64,000 nt of DNA, taken from positions 124,001 through 188,000 of the forward strand of contig NHBK01000002.1 in NCBI GenBank assembly GCA_002173095.1, read 5' to 3'. Source of the stretch: Hyphomonadaceae bacterium TMED5. GTDB taxonomy: Bacteria; Pseudomonadota; Alphaproteobacteria; Caulobacterales; Hyphomonadaceae. Below the pieces are notes generated by a model. That model was given only the letters and a program-made list of their open reading frames with translations, was not told where the DNA came from and ran no database searches. Position numbers and translations under genes: made by a program. Numbering within the stretch: the stretch's first letter is position 1; each line of letters opens with the position of its first letter. Shown piece after piece: positions 58,007-64,000 of this stretch.

Positions 58007-58531
58007 TCAGGCGACCACACTGACAAAAGACAAAGCAGTCTGGTTAGCGTTTCCCTCGCCATTTGGAGAGTAACCGGTGATCTGCGCTCCGCCGAAGCCA
58101 GTTTCCGGTGACTCAAAGTCTTCACGCGGTTCAATACCCAATTGGGCAAGCACCGAGTTCAATCCCTTCTGATCGACCCCGCCTGTATCGGAAATGAATT
58201 CCTCACCATCCACCCCATAACGGGCGGTGATGTCAGCTGCGAGCGATGCGTTGCGTTGCTCGCGGATCAATTCCGAATAAGCCTGAAGGTCGACTGTGCC
58301 TTCATCGGTGACGACATTGACGGCGCTCTGGCTGAACGTCGTGTCGGCCTGTGAAGACAGATCTTCATTTTCCAATTCGCTGTTGCGAATGGCGGTCTGT
58401 AGCTGTTCCACCGGGCCGGGGGCGACCGGAAGAACGAATGTTTGTGCCGGCAATTCCGGCTGTACGGGCGCCGAGCCGCCAAATGGCTGCAGCGCTGAAT
58501 AAGGCGAGATAGGTTGTATCGCGTCTACCAT
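58007..58531 (-). CDS. Small acidic protein, paralogue B of an uncharacterised pair
   Basis: A 174-residue acidic protein of unknown function, clearly homologous to the protein at 57137. Shared: PVEQLQTAI helix, LSS region, DEGTVDLQAYSELI, ADITARYG, FISDTGGVDQKGL with GIEPRED, then GYSPNGE and tail ALSFVSVVA. The N-terminus differs (VDAIQPISPYSALQPF). No signal peptide, no membrane segment, no cysteines of note. AGGAG lies just before the ATG at 58531. Separate promoters seem likely given the gap and terminator. Confidence 0.6.
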   Translation of the reverse strand: MVDAIQPISPYSALQPFGGSAPVQPELPAQTFVLPVAPGPVEQLQTAIRNSELENEDLSSQADTTFSQSAVNVVTDEGTVDLQAYSELIREQRNASLAADITARYGVDGEEFISDTGGVDQKGLNSVLAQLGIEPREDFESPETGFGGAQITGYSPNGEGNANQTALSFVSVVA

Positions 58532-58767
58532 GTTGAGTGCTCCTCGTTTCTACAAGGCGCAATCTGCGAATGTCCTTTGGAGCAATTCGGCTCCTAATAC
58601 CCGAAGTGTCATTCGCACCGCCGAAAATATGCCCGGCAGGTTTTGCGAGTTCCTTGGTAACAAAGAGGCTACGCCCGAAAGTTTTAACAAATCTTAGCAA
58701 AAATTACTCAATTACTAACGTCGCGCAGCCGCTTGATTTTATAACGTATAATTCTGAAATAACCGCC
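58532..58767. other. Intergenic region upstream of paralogue B
   Basis: 236 bp, AT-rich towards 58680-58760 with TTTTAACAAATC and AATTACTCAATTAC runs; it should contain the paralogue B promoter. No gene recognised. Confidence 0.4.
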
Positions 58768-59253
58768 TCAGGCTGCTGGTCGGCACCCATGTGTGCGGTG
58801 CATTTTGGCATGTTTCAGCCAGTCCCAGCCAAAGGCGTCTTCGCTGTCTCCATGCGTGCGACGCATGTCCAGACGTTCCAGAGCCTCTTCCAGAGTTGGT
58901 TCATGGCCTTCGGGCACCCACCACATCACAAAATGCATTTCGCCGAGCACTTCGAACCATTCTTCGCGGCGCTCATAGAATTTTTTGTGCACCGTGCCCC
59001 AGACAAATTTTTCCAGGCTTTCGACATCGCGCCATACGGTCATATTGGACACATGCTGCGGATCACCGCCAATCTTGGCGTCAGTATTGCCTTTGCCCGG
59101 CTCACCTGAGCCCTCCATCATCCAGACAAAGCCCGGCATGCGTTTGCCAAGGCTGTTGATGAAATCCAGATTGTCCATGAACTCCTTCACGCGAGGGTCA
59201 TCAGTTGGCGCAACCAGTCGCCCGACATTCAGCTCAGCCAGATTGTATTTCAT
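58768..59253 (-). CDS. DUF3291 domain protein (ABM-like fold)
   Basis: A 161-residue protein matching DUF3291, related to antibiotic-biosynthesis-monooxygenase-like dimeric alpha/beta barrels. Visible: YNLAELNVGRLVAPTDDPRVKEFMDNLDFINSL, PGFVWMMEGSGE, VSNMTVWRDVESLEKFVWGTVHKKFYERREEWFEVL and WWVPEGHEPTLEEALERLDMRRTHG. The chosen start ATG at 59253 (GGAAGGG upstream) is right for the family; the frame stays open another 92 codons upstream, but that extension looks unlike protein of this family. Function unknown. Confidence 0.82.
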   Translation of the reverse strand: MKYNLAELNVGRLVAPTDDPRVKEFMDNLDFINSLGKRMPGFVWMMEGSGEPGKGNTDAKIGGDPQHVSNMTVWRDVESLEKFVWGTVHKKFYERREEWFEVLGEMHFVMWWVPEGHEPTLEEALERLDMRRTHGDSEDAFGWDWLKHAKMHRTHGCRPAA

Positions 59254-59650
59254 GAGATATCCCTTCCGTCCTGAATGAAAGGTGGGGAAGGCGGTGAAAA
59301 TTGGAAGATGAAAAATGACCATCTGCCACCAACCGTCGAAATGGAGCTGCGGCGGCTTAGTGTTTGTTTGCTCGGGGCTGCAGCCTTGCAAGCTTGACGC
59401 ACCTGCGCTCGACCTTTGGTCGCGTGGAGCACCGTACGCACATTGGAATTCGCCCGTCTGCTTTTGATAAAAGCACAAGCGACCGCGCAGGCGCAGGCGA
59501 GCGAGGCAATGAGCGACGAGCCCCAGCATTAAATTTATAAGTTGCTGATCCTCCCGGCCCCCCCCCCGGAGGGCGGAGGGGGTATAGTTATCTCCAGAGA
59601 AAAATAGACATGTCCTAGTTCGAAGAATGCACTAAGTGAAATCCCGAGGA
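59254..59650. other. Intergenic region at the core/accessory boundary
   Basis: 397 bp with no supported gene. It holds a small hairpin TGCTTTT-GAT-AAAAGCA (59459-59475) and a C10 homopolymer (59558-59567) followed by a G-rich stretch to about 59582. Base composition drops visibly to the right of it. No tRNA, integrase or direct-repeat attachment site was recognised. Confidence 0.5.
59558..59567. repeat. Ten-base C homopolymer
   Basis: Run of ten C within CCCGG-C8-GGAGGGCGGAGG. It could vary in length by slippage, and on the minus strand forms a G-rich tract able to form a quadruplex. It lies past the 3' end of the ABC-3C operon. Confidence 0.7.
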
Positions 59651-61594
59651 CTAAGCACGTTCAGCCCAATCTTCAGGGATAAGTTTCAATCCATTATCTC
59701 TTGTCCAGCGTTCCGTTGTCGCATTTCGGTATCTCGGGTCTTGTTCGATGTACGCGTGTTCGATGAGAAGAATTTGTAATCCTGATGACATCTCAGTTTG
59801 TTTAAAAATAAAGTCTATGATCTGCCTCATCGATCGGCGATCGTCGTCTTTGGAGATGTCCTGAAGACTTTTCTCATCATCAGCATTTTGATCTTTAGGA
59901 TAATAGGGCCGACTAATCTGATCTATTACCAGTAGTCCAGGCACAGGAGCTACGACATCTTCAAAATGTTTATGCAGTGCGAAAAGTAAGGCTAAGTGAA
60001 TAGCTAAATAATTCTGATCAGAGCCAACTTCTACTAAACTAAGAGATCTTTGGCGCTGGCTCTCTATTATTCGCAAACGGCCATCGGAAAAAAATTGAAG
60101 CCGTGCATCCGTCAACGGCGCAGTAGATGGTAGTTTTTGAAGCATTTCAGTTGCGTAATTTGAAACCATATTCTCCGCAAACGCTATTCGGTCGCGTATC
60201 GCTTGAGGATCAACAAGGTCTCGGAGATAGTCGATTTCATCTTGAAGGTTTTCCAAGTCCACTTCCGTCTGTTCGAAATCCTCAACCGTTGTTTCTAGAA
60301 ACTGAACCACCCTTCCAAGTTGCATTGATCTGGCTTGTGCTAAATCATCTGCGTGCTGAAGGCTCTCATTTTGCTGTATTACCTTCCTAATTTTGCCTTC
60401 GACTTCCCGAACATTCTCATTCAATGTCATCAGCTCATTTTCAGAACGCTCAAGTTGCTCTAGCAACTCCGGTCCCACTTGGCGTACTGCAGCGACTTCG
60501 CTTTCGATCAACGAAAGTGAATGGGCCATTTCCTTCGACATTTGATGTCCGATGCCACTAGCCTGTTGACACACGGGGCAAAGTTCAGTGTCCAAATTCA
60601 AGTGTCGGACGAGGTTCAATTTTTCGAATTGTGACGAGACGGTAGTTTCAAATCCAGATGACTCTCGCACTAGCTCACGCAACGCGTTTCGATGTTCTCG
60701 CGTTTCAGAAGCTAGTCGAATGAAACTCTTTCTTTCCTTCTCAAGCTTAGACAATTCGTCGTCCGCAGCATCTGAAGGTTTCCGGACATCAAACAACGAT
60801 ATTTCGCGTAGTGTATTCAAGAGTTGTTGTTCGCCGATATCAGGACCGCGTTGAACGGTCATGCCGAGGTTTGCTGATTGAGCAATCAGAGCACCAGCCC
60901 TATCAGAAAAAAGCGACCTACTTTTTTCCCTCGATCGGGAAACACGTTCAGCCTTAGCTAAAGTGATTTCCAATCTTCTCAGTTTTCTTTGGTTCAAAAC
61001 CGTTTTCTGATCAATCGCCTGTAAGAAATAGGGCATCGTCGCCCTTATGTCTCTGGCCTTGTCAGGGTCATTAAGGTCATGAAGAAGCGTTTTGTTGCTG
61101 ATGATCACATCGGCGGTGAGAAACAAATATGGCGTTACATGCCTGATTGACGCTTTACCAACGGTACTTTTCTCTTCCGCATCGAAGTCTTCCAAATCCG
61201 CAATTCCGAACGCTCGCTCCAAAACCTTTCGCACAGATGCCCGAGGCGCTGGTCCACCCAATTCGTTAAACGATTCCGGTAAACTGAGTGACCGGCCCAA
61301 TTGCCCAAACATTTTGTCGGTTCCGATGCCACTGTCAGGGACCTCCCTGCCCACGATCAGGTCAACACCATCTTTTTTCCAATGCACAGCTACGCCAATG
61401 GTTCTCCGACGAACGTAATCTGGCAATTCGCAGCTTTTTGAACCAAGACAATAATCTATACACGCAATGATCGCAGATTTGCCGGTGCCAGAGCGTCCTG
61501 TGAGAATAGAAACTTCATCGAGTTTCAGGTCTATGGTCCTTTTACGATGATCCAGCCCATAGAAGGCTATTTGTGAGATATTCCATCTCGTCAT
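59651..61594 (-). CDS. ABC-3C system ATPase (DUF3732-type, SMC/Rad50-like)
   Basis: A 647-residue SMC-like ABC ATPase. From the ATG at 61594 (GGAGGTG upstream) it reads ISQIAFYGLDHRKRTIDL, Walker A TGRSGTGKSAI (32-42) and CIDYCLGS, then two coiled-coil arms separated by a CPVC motif (Cys339/Cys342) resembling a Rad50 zinc hook. Near the C-terminus are Walker B-like LLVIDQISRPYYP, with Gln where most ABC ATPases have the catalytic Glu, and LQILLIEHAYIEQD (H-loop). This arrangement is typical of the DUF3732 ATPase of ABC three-component systems (described by Krishnan and colleagues as conflict systems). It overlaps the middle-component gene by ATGA. Confidence 0.88.
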   Translation of the reverse strand: MTRWNISQIAFYGLDHRKRTIDLKLDEVSILTGRSGTGKSAIIACIDYCLGSKSCELPDYVRRRTIGVAVHWKKDGVDLIVGREVPDSGIGTDKMFGQLGRSLSLPESFNELGGPAPRASVRKVLERAFGIADLEDFDAEEKSTVGKASIRHVTPYLFLTADVIISNKTLLHDLNDPDKARDIRATMPYFLQAIDQKTVLNQRKLRRLEITLAKAERVSRSREKSRSLFSDRAGALIAQSANLGMTVQRGPDIGEQQLLNTLREISLFDVRKPSDAADDELSKLEKERKSFIRLASETREHRNALRELVRESSGFETTVSSQFEKLNLVRHLNLDTELCPVCQQASGIGHQMSKEMAHSLSLIESEVAAVRQVGPELLEQLERSENELMTLNENVREVEGKIRKVIQQNESLQHADDLAQARSMQLGRVVQFLETTVEDFEQTEVDLENLQDEIDYLRDLVDPQAIRDRIAFAENMVSNYATEMLQKLPSTAPLTDARLQFFSDGRLRIIESQRQRSLSLVEVGSDQNYLAIHLALLFALHKHFEDVVAPVPGLLVIDQISRPYYPKDQNADDEKSLQDISKDDDRRSMRQIIDFIFKQTEMSSGLQILLIEHAYIEQDPRYRNATTERWTRDNGLKLIPEDWAERA

Positions 61595-62076
61595 AGGTTC
61601 ACCTCCAAGGCTGAAAATATCAATGAAGCGCTTCCAGCAGTGGACATCCACTTTCCTAAACGTTCAGCCCGTCTTATGACCTGCTTAGGGTTATCTGGGA
61701 GTTTATCTCGTGCGTTAGCGGGAGGTGTTTTTGCTGCGCCCTTAAGCAAAGTACCGTGTGCCCCGATCGTAATAAGTCCGCAATGCAGACATGCCCGAAG
61801 TCCGTCCGTGGTCATTTGTCGCGAAGCAACGACCTCACGACCTAAACCAATCCGTACTTCTGGAAATCTGCTCGCCCAAGCGAGTAGCCCTGTGGAAGAA
61901 TTTGTAGCAGAAAAGCTCGGCTGCAATCGATCTGATAAAGAAATTGGGACAGCTAGATAACATAGACTGAAATGAGGATTGGCTGGCGCAGAAGCATTGA
62001 ATGACTCAACAAAACGATATAGTAAAAATGAAATAAAGGCCGGGTTTGTCTCGGAATAAAGGTCGTATGAAAGCAT
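61591..62076 (-). CDS. ABC-3C system middle component
   Basis: A 161-residue small globular protein. It matches the middle-component type: NPAFISFLLYRFVESFN near the N-terminus, LCYLAVPISLSDRLQPSFSATNSSTGLLAWASRFPEVRIGLG in the centre, and GLRACLHCGLITIGAHGTL after it. No catalytic motif is visible; it is thought to bridge ATPase and effector. It sits 2 bp after the third-component gene and overlaps the ATPase gene by 4 bp, so the three are one transcript with coupled translation. Confidence 0.82.
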   Translation of the reverse strand: MLSYDLYSETNPAFISFLLYRFVESFNASAPANPHFSLCYLAVPISLSDRLQPSFSATNSSTGLLAWASRFPEVRIGLGREVVASRQMTTDGLRACLHCGLITIGAHGTLLKGAAKTPPANARDKLPDNPKQVIRRAERLGKWMSTAGSASLIFSALEVNL

Positions 62077-62078
62077 AG

Positions 62079-63281
62079 CTATTTAAACCCTATTCTGGAC
62101 ATATATTGCGGGTGCCATCCAACTCTTCCCTCAATTGATAAGACTTGAAAACTGCCTCTGATGTAGAAAGGGGAGGTGATGGTGTTTTCGATGCTTCCGA
62201 TTTGGTGCGGAGCGTCATTCATTGCCCATTTCAGGACATCAAGGCCATTGTCAGACATTTGGTTTTCATCGCCTACCAATTCCGGCTCACATATTGGCGT
62301 GTGTTGGTAGGACCACTCGATAACCAGCCTATCGTCAAAATCCGTTATCTTAGCGATCTTTGATGGAGCTTCAGTTGCCCATCTAGACCTTTGATTCCTC
62401 GCTTGCCACTCTGTGATTTTTGCCATTCGCATCAATGATGCTGGCGCATTCACCAATCTGCACTGCTGGTTCAGAATGTCGTGCGCCGTGTGGACTTCAG
62501 GTGGCATTTTGCTCCCGAAGCTGTCCATGAGGGACTCGGACGTTAGCGAACTGCTAATCCCAGAAAGCTGTTCGAGCACTTCGTGGCGTTTGATATAACG
62601 AGGCCTTTGATCACACATCGCTCGCAGAATTTGGCGATCCCACCATTCACAGGTTCGAGCTGCTAGAATGTCTCGCTGCTTGGGTGGGTATGCTGTGAGT
62701 GTGTTTGATAGCGCTTTCTCGACTTCCCCGACATTCGGGGAGCCCGGCTTTAAAGTTATACGTTCAATAAGATTAAGCCGCTGCTTTTCAGTAAGTGATA
62801 GAAATGCTCGAGCTCCCGCAATTCGATCCTTATGAGGCAGAGAGTTTCCTAAGGCTTTTGCGTCGTCATAGTCGTCAACAACTCGTTTCGCTTCTTGTAG
62901 CAAAGTGTTTACAACGTTCGTCCGATCTGAGTTATTTTCCGCGAGGGCTTTGAGTTTTGTGTCACTCGCCAAAGGTGCGACTGTTACCAAAATAAGTTTT
63001 GATGCTTTGAGGTCCGGACTCAAAATCAAATCACACCAAATTGCGAGCGTCTTCCAAACTTTGGGAGAATATTCAGAGATCGGGGTAGGTTTGGCTTGAA
63101 TTGAATGTTTTAACTGTTCGAGAAGGTCTGCCCCGCCCACTTGCAAGTGTATGTCGTCCAAGGTTTCAACCGAGACGCAGGCTTCGTCGTCATTCAGCCC
63201 AAACAGTTCAAGAAGCGCGTAGCGCTCCTGATATCTAAATCCCAGCGCGGTCCCAGTAGCATCATGAGGTTTTGAAGACAT
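62079..63281 (-). CDS. ABC-3C effector/C-terminal-domain component, nuclease-like N-terminus
   Basis: A 400-residue protein, third member of the ABC-3C operon. Residues about 8-60 read GTALGFRYQERYALLELF, VSVETLDDIHLQ and LEQLKHS. The order GFxYQ, Glu39, Asp42/Asp43 and Q56-x-K58 resembles the PD-(D/E)xK nucleases of the Cap4/DUF4297 and Mrr groups (QxK variant). The remainder (about 200-400, with EWWDRQILRAMCDQRP and ITEWQARNQRSRWA) is the common C-terminal domain of this component. Nuclease activity is inference. The ATG at 63281 has no clear Shine-Dalgarno; an A/T-rich -10-like TATATT lies 14 bp before it. Confidence 0.75.
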   Translation of the reverse strand: MSSKPHDATGTALGFRYQERYALLELFGLNDDEACVSVETLDDIHLQVGGADLLEQLKHSIQAKPTPISEYSPKVWKTLAIWCDLILSPDLKASKLILVTVAPLASDTKLKALAENNSDRTNVVNTLLQEAKRVVDDYDDAKALGNSLPHKDRIAGARAFLSLTEKQRLNLIERITLKPGSPNVGEVEKALSNTLTAYPPKQRDILAARTCEWWDRQILRAMCDQRPRYIKRHEVLEQLSGISSSLTSESLMDSFGSKMPPEVHTAHDILNQQCRLVNAPASLMRMAKITEWQARNQRSRWATEAPSKIAKITDFDDRLVIEWSYQHTPICEPELVGDENQMSDNGLDVLKWAMNDAPHQIGSIENTITSPFYIRGSFQVLSIEGRVGWHPQYMSRIGFK

Positions 63282-63376
63282 AATTTTTAGTTTTGAATAT
63301 ACAATTTTTCACCCAAAACGACAGTAGATGAAAGCTCCATATTTGCCAACGGTTTGACCCTTCCAGAAAGTTCTCA
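63282..63376 (-). other. cas1 to ABC-3C spacer
   Basis: 95 bp. Minus strand: TGA directly after the cas1 TAG, then an open continuation of 28 codons in the cas1 frame ending with TAA at 63287-63289. It contains a possible promoter for the ABC-3C operon (TATATT about 14 bp before its ATG). No terminator hairpin was seen, so read-through from cas1 is possible. Confidence 0.5.
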
Positions 63377-64000
63377 CTAAATCAGATCACGAGTCACAAC
63401 TTTGATGAGGTTGGGGTTCACTCTAACGACCCCATCACTTTGCAAGTCGAAGTCAGCGCCCGAGAAAGTGCGCTCTTGGATGAGTTTCAGTACAGCTCGG
63501 TCTACAACGGGCCGAAACGGCTCCATCAGATCGAGCGCAAAAGATGGTGTACTGTCTTTCAGATAGTGCCGCTGGTCGTGAAGAATGCCAATCATCGGAT
63601 CATATCCAGCGACAATGGCTTCTATTCGTTTTTGGCTTAGAAGCACCGTGTACGCATAGTTCAGTAGGGCATTGATCGGGTGAGAAGCACGAAGGTTCTT
63701 TCGCTTCAAACCAGTATTAAGCGACGAACGCGAAAGATAAGTGCGCCACTCATCTGGGATGGGAAAGCGGCTTTCTGATTTCCATTGCATAGGCACGGAC
63801 TGCCATGCTCGCCAGTAATGGCTTGCGGCTTTGCCTTCCTGTCCGAGCAGCTCTGATGTGCTCTGAACCTTTCCGCCTTCGATGAATTGCAAACAGTCTT
63901 TTGAAGCGATGAGAGCTGCATCGCGAAACCGGCCTTCAGGGATGTAATCCCGCAAAGTAACAACACTTGCTTCGAGCTTCTTCCGCGTCGTTTCGATTGC
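63377..64000 (-). CDS. cas1: Cas1-family integrase, 5' end cut by window
   Basis: Spacer-integrase family protein; 207 residues visible, frame open to the right edge, so the N-terminus is missing. Active-site motifs are intact: Glu in LLGQEGKAASHYWRAW, His in GYDPMIGILHDQ, Asp in SFALDLMEPFRPVVDRAVL, and structural NALLNYAYTVL. The sequence style (W/P-rich segment before HPINALLNYAY) resembles Cas1 proteins found without Cas2. It stops soon after GVVRVNP, shorter at the C-terminus than usual Cas1. The stop TAG is followed directly by an in-frame TGA, then 28 open codons. The ABC-3C operon follows 95 bp later; no cas2 or repeat array is visible. Confidence 0.9.
   Translation of the reverse strand, partial: AIETTRKKLEASVVTLRDYIPEGRFRDAALIASKDCLQFIEGGKVQSTSELLGQEGKAASHYWRAWQSVPMQWKSESRFPIPDEWRTYLSRSSLNTGLKRKNLRASHPINALLNYAYTVLLSQKRIEAIVAGYDPMIGILHDQRHYLKDSTPSFALDLMEPFRPVVDRAVLKLIQERTFSGADFDLQSDGVVRVNPNLIKVVTRDLI

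Noticed and set aside
59254-59529. N-terminal extension of 92 codons in frame with the DUF3291 protein
   Set aside because: The family begins at the internal ATG (59253), which has a good RBS; the extension looks non-coding.
63282-63376. CRISPR repeat or array next to cas1
   Set aside because: The spacer is only 95 bp and has no repeated unit; no regularly spaced repeats were seen anywhere in the accessory segment.

Overview
The window is a 64 kb stretch of an alphaproteobacterial chromosome, most likely from the Caulobacterales/Hyphomonadaceae side of the class. The evidence is a complete division and cell wall (dcw) gene order, FliX (a flagellar regulator typical of Caulobacter relatives), a DUF6468-MotE pair beside fliM, a perfect CtrA-type box (TTAA-N7-TTAA) in front of ftsZ, and an alphaproteobacterial SOS box (GTTC-N7-GTTC) in front of recN. 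No rRNA, tRNA, insertion sequence or CRISPR array was recognised by eye.

Layout. (1) 1-18421: left half of the dcw cluster on the plus strand: rsmH (cut by the window edge), ftsL, ftsI, murE, murF, mraY, murD, ftsW, murG, murC, murB. It is interrupted by a Tat/lipoprotein intradiol-dioxygenase-like gene between ftsW and murG. A minus-strand block (DUF6702 protein, pentapeptide-like protein, M1 metallopeptidase) lies between murG and murC. (2) 18438-22717: accessory genes: methyltransferase, RimK-like ATP-grasp plus GNAT pair, secreted ClpP-like protein, SixA-like phosphatase. (3) 22865-36558: flagellar genes in several operons: flgI-flgJ-FlgN-like (minus), fliX (plus), dksA, a thioesterase, flgF-flgG-flgA-flgH (minus), and fliL-fliM-DUF6468-motE-giant TPR protein (plus). 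(4) 36625-41888: DUF2946 protein with an OprC-like TonB receptor (probably copper linked), PhoH ATPase, gamma carbonic anhydrase, PaaI-like thioesterase, SnoaL-like protein. (5) 42100-53233: the dcw cluster resumes with ddl, ftsQ, ftsA, ftsZ, lpxC, then bamD, recN, ligA. (6) 53255-59253: minus-strand genes: aminopeptidase P, prmA, M23 lipoprotein, two paralogous small acidic proteins of unknown function, DUF3291 protein. (7) 59651-64000: a visibly more AT-rich accessory segment with an ABC three-component (ABC-3C) conflict system and a Cas1 integrase cut by the right edge.

Regions 1 and 5 together make peptidoglycan precursors from UDP-MurNAc to lipid II, and supply the divisome, lipid A commitment (LpxC) and outer-membrane assembly (BamD). 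A roughly 24 kb block dominated by flagellar basal-body genes sits between murB and ddl. The likely novelty is at the right end: a Cas1 with all expected active-site residues, no visible cas2 or array, directly upstream of an ABC-3C operon. The third ABC-3C gene begins with a region resembling a restriction-endonuclease-fold (Cap4/Mrr-like) nuclease. Two further unexplained items are the paralogous acidic protein pair and a 79 bp inverted-repeat structure between them.
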